DNA of 64,000 nucleotides from Termitomyces sp. T153 (Eukaryota; Basidiomycota; Agaricomycetes; Agaricales; Lyophyllaceae). The notes under the pieces are model-generated. The model saw nothing but the letters and a program-made list of their open reading frames with translations. It made no database searches and was not told the origin of the DNA. The position numbers and the translations under genes are program-made. Below are positions 44,685 to 56,846 of this stretch, piece after piece. The stretch covers positions 124,001-188,000 of the forward strand of contig JACKQL020000064.1 of NCBI GenBank assembly GCA_018296165.2, written 5' to 3'. Position 1 is the stretch's first letter; every line of letters begins with the position of its first letter.

Positions 44685-46707
44685 ATGATGTCTCGTCTGT
44701 CGTTACTCTGCCTTGTTCTTCTATCTCTTTTCGCGGTTCAGGCAATCGCTATACCTGTCAAAAAACTCAATAACTTTCGTTCTAGACACCACTCGCTTGC
44801 GGAGGCAGTTTCAGGCTCAAAGAGCACCGGTGCTTCCCCTCACACTCTCAATTTATCTACAATCATACCGACCAGTGGGCCACTTGATTCGATGTCTTCC
44901 AAATTCCTTTCGAGTGCACCCACAAGGCGCGGAAAGAAATTGAAGCGAGATACCCAGCCTATTCCTTCTTCGAAATATGTTGCCGCTCACCATATGATCG
45001 GCAATACCTATCCATATACTCTTCAAGACTGGTTAGACGATATCGCACTAGCCCATAGTTCTGGAATAGACGGATTCGCTTTGAATATAGGAAGGGACGA
45101 ATGGCAGCCAGACCGTGTCTCAGACGCGTAAGCAGTGTCAGTTATACTTTTGTTGTTATGAACTTGAGATAAATCATCAGATTCGATGCGGCGAGTCAGT
45201 TTGGTCTGGACTTCAAGCTTTTCTTGTCCCTTGATATGACGTATGTGACTCCATAATACGATCTCACTCGATGCTCAACACATATATCGATAGCTCCATG
45301 CCTTGTGAGACAGCTGCAGATGCGCAAACTCTTCGAAATCTTGTCTTGAAATTTATTTCTCGCTCCAACTACATGCAAGTGAACTGTCAATCTCTTGTTT
45401 CCACATTTTCTGGAGAGTCTTGCACCTTTGGACACAAAAGTGCCTCTGATGGTTGGAGTAGTGAATTTGTTGACCATTCAGACTTGCAGGGCAAGATTCG
45501 ATTCGTGCCGTCTTTCTTTATCGACCCATCATCATTTGGTTCTTTCAACGATGTTATGGATGGTGATTTTAATGTTTGTCCCATGCGTTGTTGTACTTCA
45601 TCTATTGATGGTTACATATCCTCATAGTGGAACTCAGGCTGGCCCATCCAGGTCACAGCGGATTTCGTACGAAATTTGATTTCTGACGCCCCTGTAAAAA
45701 ATGCACTTTCCCTTCTCGCAACAACCTCATTCAATAAAATTGTCTCCGCCGTCGATCTTTCTTTGAGTTCGGTGAAGAAGGCTCTCGGCCAGATTATCGG
45801 TTCGCCAGATTCTGACGTGCAGCACGTTCATAGTCTTGCCGCTTTGTCCAGGAACATTGCATCTCGCGATGGAGCCTCAAAGCCAACATACATGGCGGCC
45901 GTCTCTCCGTGGTTCTTTACTCATTATGGAGCGGATTCATATGATAAAAATGTGAGGACTTCGGGATCCCTCAAAATGAGTGTATACTCAACTCGATGCA
46001 GTTCATCTATCTCTCAGACCAGCACCTCTACTCGAAAAGATGGGAGTCTTTGATTGCCACTCGTGACCAAGTTGACATCGTACAAATTCTGACTTGGAAT
46101 GACTATGGAGAGTCGCACTACATTGGGCCGATCAAGGGGGCACAGCCAAACAGCCAGGCTTGGGTGGATGGTATGGATCATATTGGTATGCTTTTCTTGT
46201 GATGGATTATGTTTGGATTGAGATGGCTTCTGCAGGTTGGTTGGATCTTACCAGCTATTACGCGGCGGCTTTTAAGACAGGATCTTTCCCCAGTATCGAG
46301 AAGGATAAAATTTTTATGTGGTCTAGAACCCACCCTACGCATGCAACCGCGCCTGATCCCGTTGGCCAGCCTACAAACTTTGAGCTAGTTGGACATTCCC
46401 ACTTCTCCTGTCGTCAACCTGCTGATTGTTTAATATGTAGTTTGAAGATGCCGTTTGGGCGGTAGTCATGACGACAGCCCCCTCAACAGTGATTCTCTCC
46501 ACTTCGTCGCGCAATTCGATGACATTTCATGTCCCAGCTGGCCTGACAAAGTTGTCCATACCCATCTCAGCTGGCGATGAGATGCAGGGTATCATTTCGC
46601 GCGATGGAAATGCCATTGTGACGTTGCATCCATCAAATTTCACATTCAGAAGAAACCCAGAGGTTTACAATTTCAACGCTTTCGTTGCTAGTGCATCTGC
46701 TGACTAG
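44685..46707 (+). CDS. GH71 alpha-1,3-glucanase (mutanase), secreted
   Basis: Endo-acting glucanase on alpha-1,3-glucan of fungal cell walls, used in wall remodelling or attack on other fungi. Starts with MMSRLSLLCLVLLSLFAVQA, a signal peptide. A Ser/Thr-rich spacer and basic site (RRGKKLKR) precede the catalytic domain: KYVAAHHMIGNTYPYTLQDW, GIDGFALNIGRDEWQPDRVS, FGLDFKLFLSLDMT, RFVPSFFIDPSSFG, the WNSGWPIQV segment, YMAAVSPWFFTHYGADSYDK, DIVQILTWNDYGESHYIGPI and WLDLTSYYAAAFKTGSFPSI. A C-terminal beta-sandwich-like part ends FRRNPEVYNFNAFVASASAD. About six short introns interrupt it. Intact as far as seen. The alternative start three bases on (second Met) is equivalent. Confidence 0.92.
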
Positions 46708-46834
46708 TACCAACCTGTCGTTATTTATTTTCTTGCTCATCCTCCCCATTCTACATAGCTGTGATCTCGAGAATAATGCATGTGCTGGTCCATACATGAA
46801 TTCAAAGTGTATTCAAACACATGGAAAGTTACAG

Positions 46835-48116
46835 TCAGAAAATGAGTATGAAATCCTGGATTCTGTCTTTGGCATCTTGCGCAATACATTCTGCAATCCA
46901 TGTCAAGTTTCTGATCTCCTGCTCCTTTAACTTCATGTAGCTGTAGAAGACACCGTACTGGAACTGTTGCAAGAAAGCCTGCTTGTTCAACTCCACTTCT
47001 GTTGAGAAGAAACGGTCTTCGAGCCGCGCAGCCATGGCCCCAAAGTCATCTCCGCTTGAGCTAGCACCTGTAGGTGCCTCGGAGAAGAAAGATCGATACT
47101 CAGACACGTTCTCACATATTTGCCGAACTTGGTCGATGTCGTCCGCTTTTGCGAGCTGGTTGTTGCCTTCTGGGAAAAGACGGCCGATGGCAGGGAAAAG
47201 CTTCGCGCGTGACTCCTTCGACAGCTCAGTACCAAAAGAGTTAATGGTGATGTTGATCGTCCGCCGGTCAGCTTCGAAAGCGAGGATACGGTGCATGACG
47301 TCGGATGTCGGGGAGCTCAGAGTCGTGGCGAAGTTGAAGAAGTCCTCAAGATAGGCTTTGTACAACGTATTCCGGATGATTTCTATGTTGAGATCATCGA
47401 GGTCAGACGCGGTCAGGCAATCACGAAAGTAAGGGGCTAAAAGCAAGACTTAATATCACGGAGCGATCATTTCAGGAGACATACCAATTGGTGTTTCAAT
47501 GAGTACACTCTGGTACAACTCGTCGACATTCGTAGCGACACAAAGTACTGGCATTGAGTCAAACACACCCAGAGGATGACAGCGTTTAACGAGCTCATGA
47601 GTATCTCGCTCATGTAGTGTTCCGGTGATTAAAAGGATGACATTGTCGATCATATAGCCATAGCTAGATTGCTTTACAATGAGCAGAATTTTGGAAAATG
47701 GTGGCATAAACTGACGTGATATAATCCAGAAATTTGCGTAGAGGTTCCACAGCATTGGTTCGCAGATATTTGAATTGCTCAACTAGAACTTCAGTAGCCT
47801 TGTCTGCTATAGTGGAAGTTGAAATGGGAAGTGGCTCGTTGGCAAGGAAATTGCCATAGTCTGTCGCAGAGAGTTGAGTCCGGAAATCTGAAAAGATGAG
47901 TTGGGACACGAACGAGGGTCTATCTTAACTTAACGCATACCTTCCAGCGTTTCACACTGGGTAAGGTTGGCATATTGGGATTGGGTGAGGATGCCAGCCT
48001 TGTAGCCTCTCACAATTCCTTCGAGAAACCCTGTATTTGCCTATGGATCGATGTATGAGTTGTCATTGGGCACATGGGGAGTGATTAGTCCATACATTGA
48101 AGAACAGAGCCTCCAT
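46835..48116 (-). CDS. VMA6: V-type proton ATPase subunit d
   Basis: Subunit d of the V0 sector, which links the rotor to the membrane ring in vacuolar acidification. Exons on the minus strand read [100 protein letters not shown] and [20 protein letters not shown], then [20 protein letters not shown] and [19 protein letters not shown] before the stop. Three or more small introns. Length about 350 residues, as in the family. The start ATG at 48116 begins the conserved N-terminus. Confidence 0.95.
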
Positions 48117-48278
48117 AGTCGTTTCTGTGAAACGGTCGCGACGTCGGAGCTGCTGCGATTATGTACCCACGTGGACAAGTCGCCCGTGTACGGCTCAGGC
48201 TTCTTTGTTACTATGTTATTATTCTGATATATACCTCCGCTATATAACTAAAGACTACAAGACTACACCTCGGTAGAC

Positions 48279-48794
48279 CTAGCTGTAGAAAGAGTCGAGT
48301 TCAATAGGAAAGTCGAATCGCGATGACCACTCGATGCAAACATTCACGTGATCCCTCCGCGTTTTCAACTCCCAAGGGTGCGACGGCGAAAAGAGCGCGT
48401 AACCTTTTCCGAAGTGAAAACACACAAGAATTGGCGCCCGTTGGTGGTCGGATGACAGAATCTGGATCTTGAATGAATATCCCTCCCGCTCCAATCGCCC
48501 AACTTTCTCAAAAGCTTGTTGTAAGTACCTGATGTAGCAATTGTTTGCTCGTCGATATTATTGAAACGGCTGGAAGGCACTTGTGAACGCGTCAAGCTCA
48601 CGTATAACCACGAAGCAGGATACTCCCGTTTGTCACTGTCTCAGTGAACGCATTTTCTAGGCATTCAGCGGACCAAATGTTTGGAGAAACAACTGGATCA
48701 GCCCAACTGCAGTCTGCTTTGTACTCAGAAGTTGATATTCAACGCCTAGACGTTATCAAACAAGCTGGCTACCCCCATTCACACGGTCAAACAT
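48279..48794 (-). CDS. Small unrecognised gene between VMA6 and the MFS permease
   Basis: I recognise no family. A two-exon core is well supported: YKADCSWADPVVSPNIWSAE, CLENAFTETVTNGSILLRGY, then a 73-base GTGAGC...CAG intron (48529-48601) and YLQQAFEKVGRLEREGYSFK, IQILSSDHQRAPILVCFHFG and RFDFPIELDSFYS with TAG. Codon use is gene-like and the splice joins frames exactly. A proposed first exon (MFDR, ATG at 48792-48794) with a 59-base intron is less sure. Product about 130 residues, no membrane segment. It could instead be the tail of a longer decayed gene. Confidence 0.45.
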
Positions 48795-48951
48795 TTAACA
48801 AGTTCTAAATGGAAGAAATGATGTGATTCCACCAACTTCTGAGATTATGGCGTAATTCTACCAACTCCTGACGACAATACCATATAAATTTGGATCTTGG
48901 GGATCCAGCCACTCCTTGAGCCGGAGCGGTTTCTGGTCATTTCCTTTTCCA

Positions 48952-51362
48952 ATGACTCCAAACGCCCTTGCCAGGAAACATCCAAACCAAAATTCCGAAT
49001 CTCTTCGAAACGACAAGTATGTCGAGACTCCGGAAGACAGTAAACTTACAAGAAAACTTGATCTTCGGTTAGTCCGCGTCAGACTTTGAGTGTCTCTTTG
49101 AACTGATTTTCTGACTAGCTTGATTCCTATTTTTACGACTCTGTACCTCTTGAGTTTCCTCGACCGGTAAGTTCTCTAGCAGGTTCATATCAGCACAACA
49201 TGTTCGTTCATCAGTGTTCACTCTGCTTTACCAGGACGAACATCGGCAACGCTAAGTGGGTGACCAGCCGTTCCGGCGATTTTTACTGACCTGCTCTCTT
49301 ACATCAGGATCGTCGGATTGGCAACGGTTGGCTAGCTGCATCATCTTTGCGGGAATATCTGATTGTAGAGTGTGCCCAGGAGCTCGAAATTTCGGGATCC
49401 GAATACAACACCGCTCTGGCTCTCTATTTCGTCGCATATGTACTTTTCGAGATTCCTGCAAACGTATGTCAATCATCTTGAAATTTGCATGAATGATGTC
49501 TAATTCAATTGTAGATTATGTAGGTCACGCCTCAGCCTCTGTATACTCGAATTTCTCATCTCTCCCTAAGCTTAAAGCGATTTAACCCTCAAATCTGGCT
49601 GCCCACCCTCACACTCGTTTGGGGCATCGCGAGCATCGCGCAAGGGTTGGTCAAAAATAAAGCTGGCCTGTTTGGCGTTCGTTTTCGTGAGCCTAGCACA
49701 TAATTCGTCCCGAAAAAATGTTGATTGTTCGATAATGTCAGTGCTTGGGATGACGGAAGCTGGCCTGTTTCCTGGGGTTATCTATGTCTTTTCTGTCTAT
49801 TATCGCAGGTATGTTTTATCTTGAGTGAGACTATTGATTGAAGTACCCGATTTGTACCACAGGAACGAACGTAGCTGGCGAGTCGCTATCTTTTTCGGAG
49901 GTGCTGCCTTAGCAGGTGCATTTGGAGGTTAGTGACAGAGCTCCGTTCTCTCCCATGTGCAGAGGGTGATTTACGACTTCTCAGGTATATTAGCCTATGC
50001 AATTGGAAAAATGGAAGGAGTGGGGGGACGAAGGGGCTGGGAATGGTATGTGATTCTGAATTCTTGCAAGTTCTATGCGAGTCTCTTACATTGGGATGAC
50101 TGGAATTCTTACAGGATTTTCATTCTGGAAGGTGTAATAACCGTTACAGTATCCCTGTTTGCCTATTTTATCGTACCAACCTGGTCACATTCGGCGAAAT
50201 TCGTATGTTGTTGACTTTGCCAACGAAGTACACTTATGATGACTCCGCCAAAATAGCTAACAGAAGCAGAGCGCGAAAAGCTCTCTGTTCGTCTTAATTC
50301 TGACTCAGATGCGGGACAAAAAGAGAAATTCCAATGGTTCTATGTCCTTCAGGCCTTCAAGGATCCCGTCGTATTGGGTTATGCTCTTCTGTTTCATGGT
50401 TTTGCATTTGTCCTTTACTCCCTTAGCTTGTTCTTGGTATTTTTATCTTCACGCTAGGAGAAACAAAGGCTCACCGTCTGTCCAGCCTACCATCATCATC
50501 GATCTCGGTTTTGCCAGCTGGCAAGCCCAGTTGCAAGTCAAACCCGTACCATCAATTGTCGCTTTACCACTAACCTCTGTTTTATGTATAGGCTCACTGT
50601 GCCACCCTATGCGCTTGCAACTCTCGCAATTGGGTCCACTGTTTGGGTTTCTTCCAATCTCAACCTTCGTGCCCCGTTTATTGTCGGGGCCGCCATCATC
50701 GCCATCATCGGTAAGTACTCCATTGACGTTCTCGTAAGTATGCTGACTTTATGACCAGGCTATATTGTTCTAATTGCGACGCATCATCGTGTGTATTCAC
50801 GGCCATGGTAATCACTCTGTTTTGAAACTGACATGGCACTCTTCAGCCGGTACGCAGTATTTCGGAGTGCATTTGGCTGCTGTCGGTGTATACACTGGAA
50901 ATGCTTTACTGCTCAGGTTTGTCTTGCCTCAATGTCCGTGTGTGATTAGCATTAGCTCAGTTGTCTTAGTTGGCCAGGTGAAAATGTATCCGGCCAAACC
51001 AAGCGTGCGGTTGCCATCGCCATGCAAATCACGATCGGAGATATCGGCGCCGTCGCTGGGTGAGTCTAAGTTGCAACTAACGGATTCCTCTAAATGATGC
51101 TCCTTGCAGTGTGTTGATCTATAGACCTTCTCTCTCTGCTAATGATTTCCGCACGCCTCATGCTATTGCGGTCGGGTATCTTGCTTTTGCCATCATCATT
51201 GCCACAGCCCTCGCGATTTATATGAAAAACGAGAACAAACGTCGTGATCAAGTTGTCAACGAAGGGAAGGAAGTGGAGTTCTATACGCGTGAACAAGTCA
51301 AGGCGAAAGAGCAGGGTTACGAAATGGGTGACCGAGATGTTCATTATCGATATGTCTACTGA
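48952..51362 (+). CDS. MFS transporter, anion:cation symporter family (DAL5/TNA1-like)
   Basis: Plasma-membrane permease of the Major Facilitator Superfamily, most like fungal allantoate, nicotinate or related acid carriers; substrate unknown. Cytosolic start MTPNALARKHPNQNSESLRN, then TM1 LIPIFTTLYLLSFLDRTNIG with the family DRTNIGNA box, EISGSEYNTALALYFVAYVL, IWLPTLTLVWGIASIAQGLV, GMTEAGLFPGVIYVFSVYY, ERSWRVAIFFGGAALAGAFG, GWEWIFILEGVITVTVSLFA, a central loop with LTEAEREKLSVRL, then six more membrane helices, including RAPFIVGAAIIAIIGYIVLI, and the tail EQVKAKEQGYEMGDRDVHYR with YVY. Introns are numerous and short. About 480 residues. It looks intact. Confidence 0.9.
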
Positions 51363-51747
51363 TGACTGGAATAATTGTATACGCTGTTCCTACAAGTTTC
51401 TTCATGGGACCTATTATATACAGTAGTATATATATACATGGCATCTGTCGGACAGATGAAGTAGCGCCCTTGTGGGGTCAATATGGACGGCACATCGCAA
51501 TAGAAACACACCATCTTAGATGACAATCCATGTATGACTCCTGCGACTGCCGTCAACATCCATGGCGACTGGCAGACAGACATCGAGGTCGTTGATAATT
51601 AAGTACTACCCTAGTATGTCCTTACCCATAAGTATTTGTAATGATAGAGTACAGATTATGTTGGGATTGGTATGATATTTGAATACAGGCGCGCGGAGAG
51701 TGGCAAATATCCATGCTAGAGTTATGCAGGTCGATGCAGTAATCAAA

Positions 51748-54700
51748 TCATGAATTTCGAGTAGTTTTTCGTCTCTTCGTTCTCGTCGTCTGAGGGTATT
51801 CATCATCCTCATCGGTGCCGTTATTCTGCGAGATGGTGCGTCCACAAAGGAGCATTCGCTTTGTCTCCTCCTTCAATCGAAGCTCCCGAAGGTTCGATGA
51901 AAGGGATTTGTAGAACTCGCTCTGAAAGCATTCTCAGCTGAAAAGGGATATTCGCGTGGGAATGACTACACACTTTATACACACGAGACTTGACGCCAGG
52001 CTCAAGAAGTGCATTGTGTTTACTCTTTTGTTCTTTGTGCTATGAACCCAACATAAGTCTTCAAAAATTTGAAGCAATGCACAAACTGACCTTCCGTTTC
52101 TCCTCCTTCAGAAGTTCACCCAAGTGGAAAATCCATTTCTGAAGGTTGCTCTCCTGAATCTTCGGCTTCTTCTCGATCTCATCATCAGAGATACCTTCGT
52201 CATCAGAATCGGGTATGGCATAGGACTTGATAGTAGTCGCAGTTCGTCGTGGCCGCTTCCGTCCACCAGCGTGTGTGGAAGATGACGAAGATGCCTCTAG
52301 TCTCGTCTTCGCGCTGAAGGAAGGAGACAACAATGCATATAAAGCTTCTATCTTGACTGGCATATTACTAGCTGCCTTAACTTCGTCTTGAATATAATCA
52401 TCCTCGTCGGAATAAAACTCGCAGTTCTTGAAGATCTCAGTATAGAGGCGATGATTCTGGTAAGAGATTTTACAACTCAATGACGAATCATTAGTTAGAC
52501 AGCGAAAACTCACTGGTATTTTTCCGAGGCGCGCGAGTATTTTGAAGTGTTTAAGAGTCACCGGCACACGTTCGGAGGGCTGTGCATAAGTGCGGCGCGA
52601 AGTACTACCAAAGCTTGAAAGGAAGTTCTCCAGGATCTATGACTGGATAAACATAGAGTACCCGATTGGTAAAGTCACTAACATTATTGTTATTGTTGAT
52701 AACCGCATGTGTCATAAATATCGCAGTGAGACGACTGCGAGGGCTGAATGTTTGTTTGATCCAATGACCAACGGGCATAGTATCTAGGGCGGCATCTTTG
52801 TCAAGATCCATCGAAAGTAGAACGTTGGACAAAGCAAACCTGAAGGATAAGACAGTTTGCGCACTAATTCCGATGACAAGACGCTATGGTAGGGTACTCT
52901 ACGTCTTGACCGCATAACCGGCATGAATTCATCGTGTCGTATCATGGTAGTCAAAGTTTCTTGAGAAATATCTCCCTGTATTTGCGATAGTTTAAGAAGT
53001 TCATAGTTGAAGTACGCTCATTAAATAAATCGAACGTCACATACCAGATTCATGGAAACTTCACTGTCCATATCCATATCCTGCGAATTTCCTTCGTCTG
53101 AAGGCTGAACACAATGTTCTGCGTCGCTTGATATATAACCGGAATCTGATAAATTATCCTTGCTGCTACCCAGAATATCAAATGTAGTATGATCCTGACT
53201 CAGTTTGGCTTCAAATTTCCGACATCTAACGATATCGCCGGGAGGAGGTAGGTCTTCAAGAGTGATATTGTATTTGGGAACGACCTCTCTTAATAGGTCT
53301 TTGACGAACCCATAACGAAACTCAAGGTGACCAAGTAGGTTACCCTGGTAAAAAACCTTCAGTATCTGCGAACCAAGATAGTGAAAAGATCTACTTTGCA
53401 AGGTATTTCCAAACATGTCGAGACGACATCTTCAACGAGTTTCCTTACCTCTTGCGTTGACATTCCTTTCCGTTCTTCCTCCGGATGTCCCAGGTGCGAT
53501 GTCGCGTAGTCAATAACAACTTGTGGGTGGCTGATGAAGGGGTTTAGAAGGACGTTGAACACATCCTTTCTCGTTATTGGCGTCAAGTTACGGGCCTCGA
53601 TTTTTGCATGGATGGTTCCAATACAGGTATTTATTTCGATGCCGTTGAAAAAAATAACCAGCATAACGAGGCGGGCAGTGGGATCAGATGACGGATAGTC
53701 GGAATACAAGAGTCGGAGGGGTTCGGTCGACGTCGAGTAGCATATTGACCGTGTATTCGCAAAGGTCTAGAGAAAGTCTATTGGATGGACAACCTCAGTC
53801 TTTCCGGATATAGAGATTACCTTGATTAGATCCTCAACCAGATCACTGTGGTATATTGCTTGAGATCTAGACAATGACCAAGCCAGGTGTTAGAGTCAAC
53901 TTACGCAAGCTCAAATCGAAGGTCTCCAGATTTGTCCAAGACCTTCAAGGCGTGATATCCAGCCACATTGACCTTGGCTTCCATACAGACCTCTGCTGCT
54001 ACAGTCCTACTGACGAACATGCTGAACCCTTGTCAAGCTAGTATATAGAAAGGTGATGACCATGTTTACTGACGTGTTGTCAAGCCTACAAAGCTCTCTG
54101 ACATTTTGGACAATCTCTTCTGACGCTGTATCATTTGCTAACGCTGTACGCTCGAACATTTTGCGGAAAACGAAATCGCGATACTATGCAAGATGACCGT
54201 TCCCTAAAAGGCATTCCAATGTAGAATATGAAGCCTTACCTTTCTGTCCATATAAAATCCATTTCTTACAGCATAAGGAAGAAGTCGCGGTTCAATTGCC
54301 AAGGCGAGCGGAAATTGTGCCATGAGAGGGTCCTGACAGAAAGTAAATCAATGGTGTAATTGGGCAACAAGTAATGTACTCTGCTGGAAAAAGGAATGAA
54401 CTGTTTCGGAGAGTGGGAAGTGAACTCAGATTGAGTATTACAAACTATGTGCCATAGACAAACATTGTATTGTTCCAGTATTTCCCGAATAGTGTCCCAA
54501 TTTACAGTCTTGAGGGAGGTTGGCCACCTGCTCTGTTTAAGAAAAGTGTTGAAAATATATCCATCATCCTCGTTCTAAATTGGAGTCAGCTGGTGTTCAG
54601 TCAAAATCTGGTATGAAACTTACCTTGGCCCGAGGAATATTCCCATACATCTCTTCAGCTAACTTCAAGAAATGCAGGAAGACACGCATAGGTACAGTGC

Positions 54701-55135
54701 GAACCCAGGGTGACTTGATAAAATGAGATGCAGTGTGAAAGTAATGATGCATTGACACTTGAACGAGATATCGGGATAGATGGGCCCCGCTTATTAGAAG
54801 AATCTGGGGTAGACAATGACAGAGGTGGAGCTGAGTTATTTTTAGGAAGCGAGAATGGGGGATAACTAACATCGAGAACCCGTTCATCGAGAACTTTGCC
54901 TCTGCCAAGTGCATGGAACATTGCTTCGGCAGGACCATAATGGGTTAGGAAATAATGGGCTCTGACATAAGGTTCCCGAGAGAAGCGGTAGAATCGTTTG
55001 TTGACATGCGTCAAAGGGCCTGGGTCAGGGAGCTCGTAGAAGATAGCTTGCATCACTTCATCTAATGAGAGAAGTTGAGAATTCATGCAATGCGGAGCTA
55101 CATAGGGCAGCGAACTCACCGCAGAGACGTTGCAT
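51748..55135 (-). CDS. Large F-box-like protein of unknown function
   Basis: Long multi-exon gene. The N-terminus after splicing reads MQRLCDEVMQAIFYELPDPG followed by THVNKRFYRFSREPYVRAHY, an F-box-like start; F-box proteins bring substrates to SCF ubiquitin ligases. Then FLTHYGPAEAMFHALGRGKV, ISGAHLSRYLVQVSMHHYFH and a long alpha-helical body with no repeat I can name (for example EASEEIVQNVRELCRL, GYHALKVLDKSGDLRFELAN, HPQVVIDYATSHLGHPEEER, HLEFRYGFVKDLLREVVPKY). The C-terminus has an acidic/Ser patch (PDSDDEGISDDEIEKKP) and a basic tail (RTKRRKTTRNS). The intron after codon 5 (GTGAGT...TAG, about 55068-55121) makes the F-box join. An upstream in-frame start at 55273 is possible. I recall this protein type as conserved in basidiomycetes without a known role. 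Confidence 0.7.
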
Positions 55136-55391
55136 GACGCTGGGCGCCGAAATGAAGTAGAACGGACAAGCGGGTTGTGAGAGAAGCGAGGGAGAAGTGG
55201 AAAATGAGGAGATCTGGGAGCCGCTGTCCGGGTGAAAGGAGTGATAATGTTGATGGTAGTGGAATAAGTCCAATCCTTACCCATGGACCGGTGCCACTGC
55301 TCGGCCAGCAGATTCGGACGGCGACTGATTGTTTAAGTCAATCAGTTTGCCTTATTAGGTTCATGATCAGGCAATCAATTCTATTTTTGTG

Positions 55392-56585
55392 TTAAAATTG
55401 TCTTTTGTAGTAACCCCTCCATATCTGCCAAGGCAATTTCCAGTCCCTTAACTGCAAGCTCGGCGCGAATGCGTCAAAATTAACCTTTTCAAGCCGTGCT
55501 AGATAATGGGCAACTGGTATCTTGAGTCTGATATGAGTAGCGATCGCCCGAGACCAAGTTGAACACTCACCCCAGCCAGAAATATTGGCACTGCCCTTGC
55601 AGGTACTTTGCTTCCCATGCCTTCCTCTTTCAGCATCTCACGAGCAGTAATTAAGTGATCATTCGCGGCCGTCGCAAACTCGAATACTGCATCTGATATG
55701 CCCTCAGCTCCTGGTCCATATCGGAGGACGTCCTCTTGTATAACACCGTGTTTGGCGGTAATTTCAGCAGGGATAATCACATGGCCCTGCTTCACATGAT
55801 AAGGGAGTGCTCGAAGCAGAGTGGTAAACGTTTGCGCAGTGCCCAAGTGAGACGCTGCATGTGAGAGTGCAGATGACGGGATAGACAACAGGGAAAGTAA
55901 GAGGTAGAGTAACGGGCTTGACGTTGACTCTGCATGGGCTGTTATCGATTCCATTGTTATGTGTGTCGGAGTGCTCAATTCGGCGTCCTGAGCTGAAGTA
56001 TCAGTAAGGGTAGTGGCCACTCGTGGACGCGAGACGTACTCTGGCATCTACAATGCGCTTCAGGTGATATGCAGGAAGGTTAACTCGCTGTGAAGCTTGA
56101 TGTAAAGCAAGTGCTATTGGATGCCGAGGTGGTTTACCCTGCACTCAACTATAAATCGGCGGAAGTATTGAAACTCGGACATCATACCTCGTGGATACCT
56201 TTTACAGCGTCCCTCCAGAACTGGATCCTCATTTTTCCTATTGTTTGATTGGATACATGTTCCTGTACCATCGCAAGCTCAACCTGGCCAAGTCACTGTT
56301 TGTTTAATCCGTTCCGTTTGAGTTGAATGTGGCAGGACGCACAGAAAAGGCTTTAAGCGCAAAATACCCACCTTTGGAAGGCCCTGGATAGAAATGAGAC
56401 ATTAGGAATCCCTCATAATCGTGTTTTCGGACGAGGTCCTGGCAATACTCCACAGGGTCCGCAGGGGGTGTGTTTTCCGCCGAGGTCGCGAGGGTGCGTC
56501 GTGGGAACTTAATGAATGACTGAAGTCTGGGACTGACCCAGCGAGAAATCATATAAACATTTTTGCACCGCGTCTGACCCAACAT
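55392..56585 (-). CDS. NDUFAF6-like mitochondrial complex I assembly factor (squalene/phytoene synthase fold)
   Basis: Mitochondrial protein with the isoprenoid synthase fold, related to NDUFAF6, which helps assemble NADH dehydrogenase. The first exon has an Arg/Ser-rich presequence (MISRWVSPRLQSFIKFPRRT) and DPVEYCQDLVRKHDYEGFLM. Later exons: HPIALALHQA-like region, THITMESITAHAESTSSPLL, YLLLSLLSIPSSALSHAASH, LGTAQTFTTLLRALPYHVKQ, GHVIIPAEITAKHGVIQEDV and EFATAANDHLITAREML, ending FDAFAPSLQLRDWKLPWQIW with RGYYKRQF and TAA. The ATG at 56583-56585 or the one at 56552 could start it. The Asp-rich catalytic motifs of true synthases are not seen. The last splice acceptor is uncertain. Confidence 0.85.
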
Positions 56586-56846
56586 CCGGGCGAACGACAG
56601 GGCAAACAAGGGAGGGGTAATAGACGAGACGGAAAAGGTTAAAAATGAGGGTTATGACACATGTGACCTTTCGGCAGGAACACGTGGACACAGTGGGGAG
56701 ACGTGTGTGCGGTCGACACTCAGCCATACAATGCATAACTAATTATTGAAAACCAGAACAAATGGGTACATTACAATATTCGTTCACAGGTACAGAAGCG
56801 ACTCTGGAGCTTGCGGATCCGGGTAGATAAGTAGGAAGCTCAAAAC

